A stretch of 33,877 nucleotides of DNA from Deltaproteobacteria bacterium (GCA_011056835.1 DSDU01000081.1:1-33877), one strand, 5' to 3'. Numbered from the stretch's first letter, positions 6,546-15,371 are shown. Program-made: numbers and translations. The notes: generated by a model from the letters alone, not told the origin.

Positions 6546-7481
6546 ATGAACGGATCATCTCTGCTCAAAAATACAGCTCTCCCGGTTGTATCGGTAATTG
6601 TTCCGGCATACAATCATGAGAATTATATTTCGGATTGCCTCTGCAGCATTATGGATCAGAACTATCCGAACATCGATCTGATCGTTCTTAATGATGGATC
6701 AACCGACAGGACAGATCAAAAAATCAGAAAAATTCTTGAAAAACATCCTTCAGGCTTCAGGTATATATCTCATGCGAATCAAGGGCTTATAAAAACACTC
6801 AACAGAGGGTTGCAATTATCACGCGGGAAATATTTCTGCGAAGTGGCATCAGACGATATGCTCCTGCCGGAAAGTATAAAAAAACGGCTTGATTTTCTTG
6901 AAGCAGACCCCGCTTTTGATGTCGTTTTCGCCGACAGGTATCGATTAGACGGCGTGCACAGGACCAAGATCCGATCAAGCAAGGGTAAAGAGAGTTCCTA
7001 TCGCAGCCCTCAATATACTCTTGAAAATGTAATTGAAGGGATAGCCAGAATCCAGTTCGCTACAGGGATGTTCAAAAAGTCATTCCTTGACAGGCTTGGA
7101 GGGTTTGATGAAGATTTTCATTTTTACGAAGATATAGCCATGCAATACCAGTTGGCAATCCACGCCAAGATCGGATATCTTGACGAACCCGTAATGTATC
7201 ACAGAAAGCATTCCGATAATACTTCCATGAATCGATATTGGGTCCGTAAGGAAAAGATGCTTGCATTAGAAAAACTGCTTTCACTTGAAAACGAGGAACT
7301 TTCAAAACTCATAAAAAAAAATATCTATAAGGAATGTGTAAAGTTTATCAAATTTGCAGTCGGACATTCCGTGGACAGGGAAGAGACGGCACGTGTTTTC
7401 AGAAAAGCTGTCGAGATTGAACCTTACGCGGTGAGAATGCGATACTACATGACCTGTCTGAGGATAAAGGAATATATGTGA
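6546..7481 (+). CDS. Glycosyltransferase family 2 (GT-A fold)
   Basis: This is a 311-residue inverting GT2 enzyme. VVSVIVPAYNHENYI (about 14-28) is the nucleotide-binding start, NDGSTDRT (49-56) binds the base or ribose, SDDM with Asp103-Asp104 is the DxD-type metal and UDP-binding site, and YEDIAMQYQL with Glu195-Asp196 is the likely catalytic base region. There is no membrane segment. The C-terminal 80 residues are helical and basic. It likely adds a sugar to the LPS carbohydrate. The following membrane protein starts one base after its stop codon, so the two are probably translationally linked. Confidence 0.85.
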   Translation: MNGSSLLKNTALPVVSVIVPAYNHENYISDCLCSIMDQNYPNIDLIVLNDGSTDRTDQKIRKILEKHPSGFRYISHANQGLIKTLNRGLQLSRGKYFCEVASDDMLLPESIKKRLDFLEADPAFDVVFADRYRLDGVHRTKIRSSKGKESSYRSPQYTLENVIEGIARIQFATGMFKKSFLDRLGGFDEDFHFYEDIAMQYQLAIHAKIGYLDEPVMYHRKHSDNTSMNRYWVRKEKMLALEKLLSLENEELSKLIKKNIYKECVKFIKFAVGHSVDREETARVFRKAVEIEPYAVRMRYYMTCLRIKEYM

Positions 7482-7482
7482 G

Positions 7483-8694
7483 ATGGTGAAAAAAAGGATC
7501 GGCCGTTTTCTTGATTACCTTATCGAGCTTAATATCGCACTGCTCATATTTTCATTTTCGTTCATACACATGGTGGGCTGGTTCAATGATTTTTGGAAAG
7601 CCCTGCTCATCTTATGGGTTTTTAAAAAAATCCTGAACACGGAGAAGCTGGAGATACCGATCCTTGCTTCATTCAACTACTTGTTATTTATGATAATTTC
7701 GATTATCCTATCATGTATTCTTTCAGAAGACATCAAATTAAGCTTTGATTACATTTCTTATTTTATGCTGGGGATCGGGCTTTCTGTAGTAATCTATGAT
7801 TTTTTTATTCACGATGAAAAACGGATTTCCAGGGCGATAACTTACTTCGTCATCAGTGCCGTGCTGACATCGGCGGACGCGATCATCGATCACTTAGTCT
7901 TCGCAAAGAAAGGCTTCGGAGTTTCGTTGTCTGGTTCGAGGGCAACGGGATTTTTCTCCAACCCGTTTCATTTGTCCCTGTGGTCCGGCATCGGGCTCTT
8001 TTTGGCAATATTCAGATTAATTGAATCATCTACAAAGACCTCCAAGCTCATGTATCTGGCTTTCGTACTTATCCTGGCGGGTGCATTTCTACTCTCAAAA
8101 ACACGCGCTCCATGGATAGCAATGGCTGTAACTCTCTTCATCGCACTTTTTTATACACACAACAAAAAAACGATACTGAAGGTTGCATTAATCCTTGGTG
8201 CTATTACCTCACTAGTGCTTGTTTTCGACAATTCCATGAGAATAAGAGCAGGTTCTATTATAAACCAAGGGGATGCTCGGTGGATAATCTTGGAATATAC
8301 TATAAGAATGATCAGGGAAAATTTTACATTGATGGATTGGTTTGCGGGGAGAGGCCCTGGATTATTCAAGATCGAGTACGCTCAACTTGATCTGGCAAAG
8401 CTTGGACGAGTATATACGTTTCCCCACATGATCTTACTGGAATTGTTTCACGCATCCGGTCTTTTCGGTGTCGTGACCTTTCTTCTCTGGATTTTTCACT
8501 ATTCATTGAAGGTGCTCCATGTGTTGAAAGACAATGCAATAAATGCATCCATAAAGCATCTCGGCTTGATACCGATTCTCATTCTTCTCATCTGTTTCGT
8601 CAATGTACCGTTCTTCTCAAGATATTTTTCTTTCCCGTTCTGGTTTTTTACGGGTGTTTCATTTTATTTGCTGTACAGAATGGGAAAAAAATGA
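7483..8694 (+). CDS. O-antigen ligase / Wzy polymerase-like membrane protein
   Basis: This is a 403-residue polytopic inner-membrane protein with about ten or more hydrophobic segments spread along its length. Examples are LNIALLIFSFSFIHMVGWF near the start and FPFWFFTGVSFYLLY at the end. The pattern matches the O-antigen ligase (WaaL)/Wzy_C family. SGSRATGFFSNPFHLSLWSGIGL (about 147-169) resembles the conserved R-x-x-G-x-F-x-NP region, and FPHMILLELFHASGLFGV (about 312-329) resembles the H-x-x-x-L-x-x-x-x-x-x-G motif after the large periplasmic loop. The family joins lipid-linked glycans to lipid A-core or polymerises O-units in the periplasm. Ligase and polymerase cannot be separated from sequence alone. 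No Wzx flippase or ABC O-antigen exporter is visible in this window. Confidence 0.75.
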   Translation: MVKKRIGRFLDYLIELNIALLIFSFSFIHMVGWFNDFWKALLILWVFKKILNTEKLEIPILASFNYLLFMIISIILSCILSEDIKLSFDYISYFMLGIGLSVVIYDFFIHDEKRISRAITYFVISAVLTSADAIIDHLVFAKKGFGVSLSGSRATGFFSNPFHLSLWSGIGLFLAIFRLIESSTKTSKLMYLAFVLILAGAFLLSKTRAPWIAMAVTLFIALFYTHNKKTILKVALILGAITSLVLVFDNSMRIRAGSIINQGDARWIILEYTIRMIRENFTLMDWFAGRGPGLFKIEYAQLDLAKLGRVYTFPHMILLELFHASGLFGVVTFLLWIFHYSLKVLHVLKDNAINASIKHLGLIPILILLICFVNVPFFSRYFSFPFWFFTGVSFYLLYRMGKK

Positions 8695-8814
8695 AAATGC
8701 TCGAAGCAAGGTGTTTTACTAGAAAAATAAACTGTTCGATCACAATAAATAATGCACGGTAAAACAAATATCATTCATAAAAAAAGACAATCTCTGGAAG
8801 GCAAAAGAAAAATT

Positions 8815-9477
8815 ATGGACACAAATAATAAGGCCTTACCGGAAAGAAATCTCTCCGGCAAGATTATCTCGCTCGAAAAATCAAGAGATTACGACAGGAA
8901 CCGCTTTACAACGCGACGCCGTATGAGGAAACTCGATGCATTTGAAAAATCGTTTGCGATTCGGCTTTTCGAAATGGTGGGCACGGATTCAGCTATCATC
9001 GATATCCCCTGCGGAAACGGCAGATTTTATGATGTCTTTTCCGCTGCCGGAAAGCTGATCGCAGCGGACTACTCCGACAATATGCTCACGGCCTTCAGAG
9101 AAAGGATCAGCAACGTCGAAAACGTGAAGACACTCCAGGCGGATATTACTCAGATCCCCCTACCCGATAAGTGCGTCGATTTAGCTTTCTCTATGAGGCT
9201 GTTTCATCACATGAAAAACGATGCGGTTCGCAGTGCAGCACTCAAGGAACTGTCACGGATATCACGTAAATATGTGGCTTTCAGTTTCTACAACAAACGA
9301 TGTCTTCGATATCTCTGGCGAAAAAGTCTGGGGAAGAAAATCAGGGGCAATTACGTTACACAGGATCATTATATCGAACTTGCTCAAGATGCAGGGCTCG
9401 AACTTGTCAGCAGTTACCGATATAACATTATCGAACAGCAATCCTTGGTGCTTTTCAAGAAATCGGAGGAACCTTGA
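8815..9477 (+). CDS. SAM-dependent methyltransferase (class I, Methyltransf_11-like)
   Basis: This is about 220 residues from the chosen ATG. The SAM-binding motif I is IIDIPCGNGRFYDVF, the acidic end of strand beta-2 is AADYSDNM, and motif VDLAFSMRLFHHM follows. This is a typical class I fold acting on a small molecule or lipid. Given the setting, it may methylate an LPS sugar or phosphate, but that is inference. The frame is open from an ATG at 8752, but that one has no Shine-Dalgarno, whereas GGAAGG lies upstream of the ATG at 8815. The next kinase-like gene starts three bases after its stop. Confidence 0.75.
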   Translation: MDTNNKALPERNLSGKIISLEKSRDYDRNRFTTRRRMRKLDAFEKSFAIRLFEMVGTDSAIIDIPCGNGRFYDVFSAAGKLIAADYSDNMLTAFRERISNVENVKTLQADITQIPLPDKCVDLAFSMRLFHHMKNDAVRSAALKELSRISRKYVAFSFYNKRCLRYLWRKSLGKKIRGNYVTQDHYIELAQDAGLELVSSYRYNIIEQQSLVLFKKSEEP

Positions 9478-9480
9478 TGA

Positions 9481-10368
9481 ATGTTATTTTTAACAAACAG
9501 AAAGATACTATCTGCCGAACTGGGCTTTAAATATCACGATTCTGCATGCAGATGCAGGTGGTGGTTGAAGAATCGGGGATTCCTGAAGACTTCAAAGAAA
9601 GTCGCTGACATCCTCACATCAATATCAGCACATCCGGATTTTCGGCAGCATGACGTGGATATTGTGAAGGTCACCGACAAAAAAATGATCTTCCGAGCAT
9701 GTAACGCAGATGCCACAGACACGAGCCCGGATACCGAACAATCATTTGTGGTGAAATCTTTTTTTTTAAAAAAGCTGTCTCATCGTCTGAAATATCACCG
9801 TTACGGCATTGATGAAGTCGCTAATATCATCAGAGCCGGGCAGCTCGGCATTAACGTTCCGAAAGTATTCGGGTATGCACACATGTATGATGCCCTTGGG
9901 ATGGTGAACACAAACATAATCTTGATGCAGGATCTGCATCCATTAAAACCTATCGGCGAAATAATGGAAGATTTGCCGGATGAGCATCGAGATGCTTTAT
10001 TTATGGCTACGATACCCTTGGTCATTAGTTTATATAAGGCAAACTGCAACCACATTGATGTCAATGCAGGCGGAGTCCTGCTTCAGGATGCCGGACAGGA
10101 AGGCAAAGCGGTTCTTATCGACTGGCAGCACGCGAGATTTCACAAAACACCAAGTCTGGAACAACTGATATTTGAATCCGCTTATTTTGCCGGATCCTGT
10201 AAAAAATGGCTCAAAACTGAAACAATAGACGAATGGCTTGTCCGGATTCTCAATACAGTCGGCGTAACAGAGCCGGCGGAAATAACAAGAGTGAAGCAAA
10301 AATTCCAATTTTATTTTTCAGACGCCGGACGTGCATTGCCTCGCAAAGAAAGAAAGAAGATCAAATAA
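9481..10368 (+). CDS. Divergent LPS/Kdo kinase-like protein (kinase-like domain 2)
   Basis: This 295-residue protein has the layout of the WaaP/Kdo-kinase clan but is divergent. Lys92 in FVVKSFF is the likely ATP-binding lysine. NHIDVNAGGVLL provides His191, Asp193 and Asn195 as the catalytic loop. VLIDWQHARF with Asp214 replaces the DFG metal site. It could be an active sugar kinase with a different target from the other kinases here. The start was chosen as the first ATG after the upstream stop; an overlapping ATG at 9477 in another frame ends quickly. Function is inferred from motifs and neighbours; it might also be a phosphotransferase acting on a non-LPS sugar. Confidence 0.65.
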   Translation: MLFLTNRKILSAELGFKYHDSACRCRWWLKNRGFLKTSKKVADILTSISAHPDFRQHDVDIVKVTDKKMIFRACNADATDTSPDTEQSFVVKSFFLKKLSHRLKYHRYGIDEVANIIRAGQLGINVPKVFGYAHMYDALGMVNTNIILMQDLHPLKPIGEIMEDLPDEHRDALFMATIPLVISLYKANCNHIDVNAGGVLLQDAGQEGKAVLIDWQHARFHKTPSLEQLIFESAYFAGSCKKWLKTETIDEWLVRILNTVGVTEPAEITRVKQKFQFYFSDAGRALPRKERKKIK

Positions 10369-10454
10369 TTGCATATAAAGGCGGAACACACAGAATCATG
10401 CTGCGAATGGGACGATAGAAATATTTACAAAGGAAATCATGCCACGGAGCTTTA

Positions 10455-12032
10455 ATGAAAATTCCCGATAAAATCAGTCTTTCCGTCAGGGGTGCCGGTC
10501 AAGATACGGATCCGGTGGAATTGCTGGACAGGATCAAATCAGCCAGACGATCACCTGAGGAAGTAATTAAATCGGAGAGGAGAAAATCAACCTTAAAGGT
10601 AAACATCGCCCCGTGGGGAGATATTTTTCTTAAAGTATACGAGAGGGACCTGAAAAGGACTGTTCTTTCTCCTTTTCGGATATCGAAAATGAAAAAGACG
10701 TGGAACCTGTCGAAAAATCTGTTAAACAAAGCGATCCCCGTCCCGGAACCGGCATTCTTTCTGGAAATAAAAAAAACTGTTTTCACCGTCCAGACCTATA
10801 TCGCCTATCTATGGATTGACGGGGGTGTCAATTTTGGGATGCTGGCTCACGACAAAGATATTTTTCACAATGACGATTTCAAATCCATCCTGTACCGTGG
10901 TTTGGATATCGTTATCAAGCTCCACAACGCAGGTTTTGTACACGGCGACCTCAAATGGTCCAATCTTTTACATATCGATGGTGGTGATCCAAAAGTTATG
11001 TTAATAGACACCGATTCCTTAAAAAAATCCTCTTCTCCGGATCTGCAGGGAAAGGATTTGGCAAGATTTATATTATCCGCCATGGAATATCAATTAAAGC
11101 CCGACTTGAGAGAAGAGCTTATCGATCGCTACATCAAAGGTCGAAAACCTCGAAACACCGTGATAGAGAAAACAATCAGGAAGCGCATTGCCCACAAAAA
11201 AAAGAAATACGAAGGAAGGGCTATTCAATCCAACTCAATAATGGATGATTGTATAAAAACAGAAAAAAAGCTGTCTCGGGGGTATCTCAAGATCTTCTAT
11301 CGCCGGGGAGACGAAAAGTGGGGCAATCTTGCCCTTTCATACTGGGAGGGAAAAATTGAAGGACTTACCAGAGTAAAAAGCTCGCCACATACGATCATCC
11401 ATGAGGGAATCGTGATGGATCAATCATTTTATTTCAAGCGGTACCTGATGAGAGATGCTGGTGATAGAATCAAACACATCATAAGGCCCTCGAGAGCCCG
11501 CCGAGCTTTAGAAAACGGCGAAACGATTGAAGCACTTGGTTTCCGCACTCCCCGTTCCGTATGTCTTATTGAAGAATGGAGAACCGGTTTCGTCCAAGAA
11601 AGTGTTCTCATTACCGAGGCTGTCAAGGATGCACCGGAGGTAAGATGTTATATTGACACTGTAACCGCGGGTTCCGTTCAGTTCAGGCGTCAGTTCCTGC
11701 AGTCCTTGGGACGGGTAGTCGGCGCAATGCATTCACGGGGGGTGCATCACGGCGACATGCGTGTCGGGAACATCCTCTGTCGTTTTTTACATGACGAATT
11801 TGTATTTTACTGGCTTGATAATGAGCGGACCAAGCGGTATGCGACTTTGCCGATGTCGCGACGGATCAACAATCTGGTACAGTTGAATATGGAGCGTGGG
11901 TTGACCCTTACGGATCGCATGAGATTCTGGAAAGCATACATGGAAGAATCCCGTTTTCCCTCAAATGAGGAAAAGAAGATCTTACGCAAGGTAATGAAAA
12001 AAACCATGGAACGATTGAAGGGGAAGACTTAA
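10455..12032 (+). CDS. Tandem fused LPS kinase-like protein (kinase-like domains 3 and 4)
   Basis: This 525-residue protein has two kinase-like domains of the WaaP/Kdo-kinase clan in one chain. Domain 1 (about 45-235): Lys60 in FLKVY, catalytic loop HGDLKWSNLL (His163, Asp165, Asn170), metal Asp185 in LIDTDSL. Domain 2 (about 300-500): Lys328 in FYFKRY, catalytic loop HHGDMRVGNIL (His432, Asp434, Asn439), metal Asp455 in WLDNERTKR. Both look catalytically complete, so two phosphates may be added by one protein, perhaps to neighbouring sugars. A basic lysine-rich linker (about 235-275) separates them. LPS kinases are usually single-domain, so the fusion is unusual. An AAGGAAATC-ATG just upstream (10440) opens a 10-codon ORF overlapping the start, which may couple translation. 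Confidence 0.75.
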   Translation: MKIPDKISLSVRGAGQDTDPVELLDRIKSARRSPEEVIKSERRKSTLKVNIAPWGDIFLKVYERDLKRTVLSPFRISKMKKTWNLSKNLLNKAIPVPEPAFFLEIKKTVFTVQTYIAYLWIDGGVNFGMLAHDKDIFHNDDFKSILYRGLDIVIKLHNAGFVHGDLKWSNLLHIDGGDPKVMLIDTDSLKKSSSPDLQGKDLARFILSAMEYQLKPDLREELIDRYIKGRKPRNTVIEKTIRKRIAHKKKKYEGRAIQSNSIMDDCIKTEKKLSRGYLKIFYRRGDEKWGNLALSYWEGKIEGLTRVKSSPHTIIHEGIVMDQSFYFKRYLMRDAGDRIKHIIRPSRARRALENGETIEALGFRTPRSVCLIEEWRTGFVQESVLITEAVKDAPEVRCYIDTVTAGSVQFRRQFLQSLGRVVGAMHSRGVHHGDMRVGNILCRFLHDEFVFYWLDNERTKRYATLPMSRRINNLVQLNMERGLTLTDRMRFWKAYMEESRFPSNEEKKILRKVMKKTMERLKGKT

Positions 12033-12209
12033 CGTGATCAATGGATTTGATTTCCTGTTTGAAAGCTTGCATAACCATCGTGATATCATAATGTTACAAT
12101 GAGCATCCTATGATCCGTATTACTTTCAGACGGGCACGGAACCGTATGCCGCTTGATAGAGGCGACAGCACGCGGGTTGACCTTGAATAAGCAAAAGATA
12201 GTGATAAAA
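12033..12209 (+). other. Intergenic stretch with no supported gene
   Basis: The 177 bases between the fused kinase and the next glycosyltransferase hold only a 26-codon ORF (12110-12190) without a Shine-Dalgarno. I see no terminator, promoter or RNA gene that I can support. Confidence 0.5.
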
Positions 12210-13214
12210 ATGAACCCAGTAAGAACAAAAATAATTTTTTTAACGCCGCACATTACTACCCCCAGCACACGCTTCAGGGTTCTTCAAAATATTCCCGAAC
12301 TAGAAAAGAATGCATTTGATATAACCATACATGAGATCCCCAAAGGCATCTTTGCACGGAAAAAACTTTTCGATTCTCTTCCATCCTATGACATTGTATT
12401 CTTGCAGAAAAAAACCTTTCAGCGGTTTACATTCTATTACTTAAGACGAAAATCGAAGATATTGATATATGATTTCGATGATGCCGTGATGTTCAGAGAT
12501 TCAAATGCGGCATATTTTCACTCCCCTTCAAATCTGAGCAGATTTAGAAATGTTCTGAAACATGCCGACGTCGTCGTATCGGGGAATGAATACTTGAAAA
12601 ACTTAGCCATGCCGCATGCAACAAAGGTGGTTGTCATACCCACGGGGATCGATACTCAGACATATGCCAGAAAGTCTTCATCCGATATTTCCTATCCCAT
12701 CACGATAGGGTGGATTGGATCAAAACCAAACCTGATTTATTTGAAACAACTGATTGAGCCCGTCAACAAACTCTACACAATGACAAAGAATTTCAGAGTA
12801 AAGATCGTGTGTGATGATTTTATTGACGGTTTTGCATGCCCCGTGGAAAAAAAGATATGGAAAAAAGAAGATGAGGTAAAAGATATACAAAGTTTCGATA
12901 TTGGAGTCATGCCGTTGCTGAATGATCAGTGGACAAAAGGAAAGTGTGCCTTGAAGCTCTTGCAATACATGTCCTGTGGACTGGCCTCTGTTTCTTCCGA
13001 CACGGACGTGACGTCATCTATTATCAGGGATGGAATAAACGGCTTTCTCGCATCTTCGGATTCCCAGTGGATCGAAAAAACAAAATTTCTTTTTGAAAAC
13101 CCCGATAAACTGATTACGATAGGAAATGAAGCAAGAAAATCTATCGAGGGTAACTATGACTCGAAGACAACAGCGTTAAAATACGCGGCGGTATTTGATC
13201 ATGTGTCCGGATAA
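12210..13214 (+). CDS. GT4-like glycosyltransferase
   Basis: This protein has about 334 residues from the ATG at 12210. It starts MNPVRTKIIFLTPH and has ILIYDFDDAVMFRDS, VVVIPTGIDTQTY, IGWIGSKPNLIYLK and KCALKLLQYMSCGLASVSSD, an order typical of GT-B glycosyltransferases. The canonical EX7E motif is replaced by a lysine-rich K-x-x-L-K-x-L-Q-Y-M segment, as in the branch of GT4 enzymes with the DFDDA motif. The frame stays open upstream to a TTG at 12153, but that lacks a ribosome site and the fold begins at 12210. The product likely adds a sugar to the LPS carbohydrate; donor and acceptor are unknown. Its end overlaps the next methyltransferase gene by 14 bases. Confidence 0.75.
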   Translation: MNPVRTKIIFLTPHITTPSTRFRVLQNIPELEKNAFDITIHEIPKGIFARKKLFDSLPSYDIVFLQKKTFQRFTFYYLRRKSKILIYDFDDAVMFRDSNAAYFHSPSNLSRFRNVLKHADVVVSGNEYLKNLAMPHATKVVVIPTGIDTQTYARKSSSDISYPITIGWIGSKPNLIYLKQLIEPVNKLYTMTKNFRVKIVCDDFIDGFACPVEKKIWKKEDEVKDIQSFDIGVMPLLNDQWTKGKCALKLLQYMSCGLASVSSDTDVTSSIIRDGINGFLASSDSQWIEKTKFLFENPDKLITIGNEARKSIEGNYDSKTTALKYAAVFDHVSG

Positions 13215-13866
13215 TCATTCTAACGAAACAAGACTCAAAATCAATCTGGAAGAAATAATCAAAAGCGGCAAGCCCGTCGTACTGGAACTGGGATGTGGCA
13301 GAAAAAAATATGATTTCACTACGGACGGCAGGATCGGCATTGATAAACTGGACCTGACAAATGTCGATATCGTTACCGACATAGAAAACGGCCTGAGCTA
13401 TTTACCGGATAATTCAGTTGATGAAATTTACTGTAAAAGCCTGCTTGAGCATATAAGGAATTTTGAATATTTGCTGAGGGAAATCGTCAGGGTTCTGAAG
13501 AAGGACGGCACATGCAGCGTGTTCGTGCCACATTTCTCAAATCCGTACTATTATTCCGACTATACACACATTCGATTCTTTGGTCTGTATACCTTTTATT
13601 ACTTTTGCGACGAGAAGCACCAACTCACGAGGAAAGTGCCTGATTTTTACAGCGATATAAGAATAAAAATTCTAAGACAGCGACTTAAATTCAGATCCCC
13701 CTTCAAAAGCAGGCACCTGTTTAAGCAGTTCTTGCAACTGATCATTAATGTGCATTCGTCCGTTCAGGAGTTTTATGAGGAAAACCTGTGCTACATTTTC
13801 CCCTGTTACGGTTTGGATATTGTTTTCACACCGGATGACGATAAACCGTCTGAAAAGGATAAATGA
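13201..13866 (+). CDS. SAM-dependent methyltransferase
   Basis: This is about 221 residues from the ATG at 13201; a TTG six bases earlier is possible. SAM motif I is VVLELGCGRKKYDF, then IGIDKLDL, VDEIYCKSLLEHI and REIVRVLKKDGTCSVFVPHFSNPYYYSDYTHIRFF (in pieces about 92-125). The motif-I region and the aromatic HFSNPYYYSDYTH stretch resemble methyltransferases found in surface-polysaccharide loci. The substrate is unknown; a sugar of the LPS is the contextual guess. It overlaps the glycosyltransferase gene in front by 14 bases, indicating coupled translation. It is the last gene before a 394-base gap. Confidence 0.75.
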   Translation: MCPDNHSNETRLKINLEEIIKSGKPVVLELGCGRKKYDFTTDGRIGIDKLDLTNVDIVTDIENGLSYLPDNSVDEIYCKSLLEHIRNFEYLLREIVRVLKKDGTCSVFVPHFSNPYYYSDYTHIRFFGLYTFYYFCDEKHQLTRKVPDFYSDIRIKILRQRLKFRSPFKSRHLFKQFLQLIINVHSSVQEFYEENLCYIFPCYGLDIVFTPDDDKPSEKDK

Positions 13867-14260
13867 CAGGAACTTCTAGCACCTTGAAAGGTCAAATGTT
13901 GATGCAACGCACACTTTCTCGATGATGAGGCCGGCTGTGTGCTGCAAATTACGGCGGATCAGGAGTTTCGGCCACACTTCGTCCGAACGCATTCACGGGA
14001 GAGGTCAGCATACACCCGATTTATCATCGAACCGTGGTCGCAGTGATCTCAGCTCAATGTTGTGAACCGCCGTCATGTCGTCGCATGGCGCTCGCCGTCC
14101 TGTTTGGAAACACACAGAACTCGGCTCCGTCTTCAGTATCGGCTCTATTCACGTGACGGTCATGAATGATCCGCGAGAAAAACAGCAATACCTGATCGAA
14201 TCCAGATGGCTGACATCGTAAAAAAAACGAATATTACTATCACATAAAGGTTGTTAATTC
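13867..14260. other. 394-base gap, possible decayed sequence
   Basis: There is no supported gene, terminator or RNA here. The bulk of it looks less AT-rich than the neighbouring LPS genes. It holds a 48-codon plus-strand ORF (14075-14221) without a Shine-Dalgarno, and on the minus strand a comparable open frame across about 14070-14240. Neither resembles a family I know. It could be the remains of a lost gene or mobile element; the last 40 bases are AT-rich and lead into the kinase gene at 14261. Confidence 0.4.
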
Positions 14261-15058
14261 ATGGAGAAAATATCTTTCGCTGATGGCTGGGAATCAATAT
14301 TCGACGAAAACGGATTAAAGTCGTTTAACGATTTCTACGACTACAGGGACAAAACATGCCTGAACAGAAACAGGAAGCGTAATGTCAGTGTTTTACGATT
14401 GAAAGTCAGCGGAAAAGAACGCGTTTTTTATATGAAGCGCTTTTATCATCCCCATTTGAAAGATACACTCTTCGCGATGGTTAACAGCGGCCGACTCTGT
14501 TCGCAGGCCGATTATGAACAGGAGAATATGAGGCTTCTTACACAATACGATATCCCATCCTGCAATCCGGTTTGTTTCGGCGAGCAGTTTTGTCTCGGCC
14601 TGGAGAGAAGATCATTTCTTATCACCGAGGAATTGCCCGGCCCCTGCCTTACCGATTTCCTCGCTCAAAACCGACAGAACCTGTACCGATCGGAAAAGGA
14701 ACAGATCATCACATCAATCGCGAACCTTGTCCGGAATATTCACATGGCGAAAATAAGTCTGCCCGATTTATATGTGTGGCATTTTTTTCTGATGCGGAGC
14801 CAGGGCGGTCAATATGATTTCGCCGTGATAGATCTCAATCGAATGAAAAGGAACTGCACAAGCGAAAACGAGAGGATAAAAAATCTCGGCAGATTGTGGT
14901 TCAGTATGACGGATAAATATTTTGACGCCCGAATGCACAGATTTCTCGTAAAACAGTATCTCGGCGATGTTTCAGATGAAAAATTCGACCGTTTTTTGCA
15001 TAAGGTGGAAAAATGTGCGGAGAAACTGGCCATGGTGAGAAAGCAACCCGCATATTAA
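14261..15058 (+). CDS. LPS core kinase, WaaP-like (kinase-like domain 5)
   Basis: This 265-residue protein resembles the single-domain WaaP family. Lys59 in FYMKRF is the ATP-binding lysine; the helix-C glutamate is probably in DYEQENMRLL (about 84-93). The catalytic loop is LPDLYVWHFFL with Asp169 and His174; the usual His two residues before the Asp is Leu167, while WaaP has HRDCYICHFL. Metal Asp191 lies in VIDLNRMKR, matching VIDLHRA of WaaP. It probably phosphorylates a core sugar at the cytoplasmic face. It starts after AAAGG and is the last plus-strand gene, ending about 140 bases before the convergent minus-strand operon. I see no intrinsic terminator between them. Confidence 0.75.
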   Translation: MEKISFADGWESIFDENGLKSFNDFYDYRDKTCLNRNRKRNVSVLRLKVSGKERVFYMKRFYHPHLKDTLFAMVNSGRLCSQADYEQENMRLLTQYDIPSCNPVCFGEQFCLGLERRSFLITEELPGPCLTDFLAQNRQNLYRSEKEQIITSIANLVRNIHMAKISLPDLYVWHFFLMRSQGGQYDFAVIDLNRMKRNCTSENERIKNLGRLWFSMTDKYFDARMHRFLVKQYLGDVSDEKFDRFLHKVEKCAEKLAMVRKQPAY

Positions 15059-15200
15059 TGGAAGTAAAACTTATGGGTGTCATACCTTTTAAGGGGGATT
15101 TCCTGCAACCGTAAGAGATAAGTCTAAAATTTCCCTTTGACTGTTACTGCGGGTAAGGGTATCGGCACCGGGTCGAAGCATCAAATACCTTAAAAATCTT

Positions 15201-15371
15201 TTATGTCAACTTCACGGCTTCATCAATCAGCATAATCGGTATGTCATCCTCGATTTTATACATCAGTCTGCAGCTGTCACAGATAAGCCCTTTTTCATCT
15301 TCGGTGAGGCAAATATCCCCCTTACATTTGGGACATGCCAGAATATTGAGTAATTCTTTGCTGATTGTCAT
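15201..15371 (-). CDS. Trm112/YcaR-family small zinc protein
   Basis: This is a 56-residue protein starting MTISKELLNILACPKCKGD, the usual opening of the Trm112 (UPF0434, YcaR) family. Two Cys pairs, CPKC and CDSC, form the zinc knuckle, and MYKIEDDIPIMLIDEA is the typical tail. In archaea and eukaryotes Trm112 activates SAM methyltransferases; in many bacteria the gene lies beside lpxK or kdsB with no proven role. Here it sits at the downstream end of the minus-strand LPS operon. GAGGAGGA about ten bases before the ATG at 15371 supports this start over an in-frame ATG at 15395. Confidence 0.85.
   Translation of the reverse strand: MTISKELLNILACPKCKGDICLTEDEKGLICDSCRLMYKIEDDIPIMLIDEAVKLT

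Noticed and set aside
12110-12190. A 26-codon ORF ahead of the GT4-like gene as a small gene or kinase fragment
   Set aside because: It has no ribosome site, and its slight resemblance to the end of the preceding kinase is too short to support.
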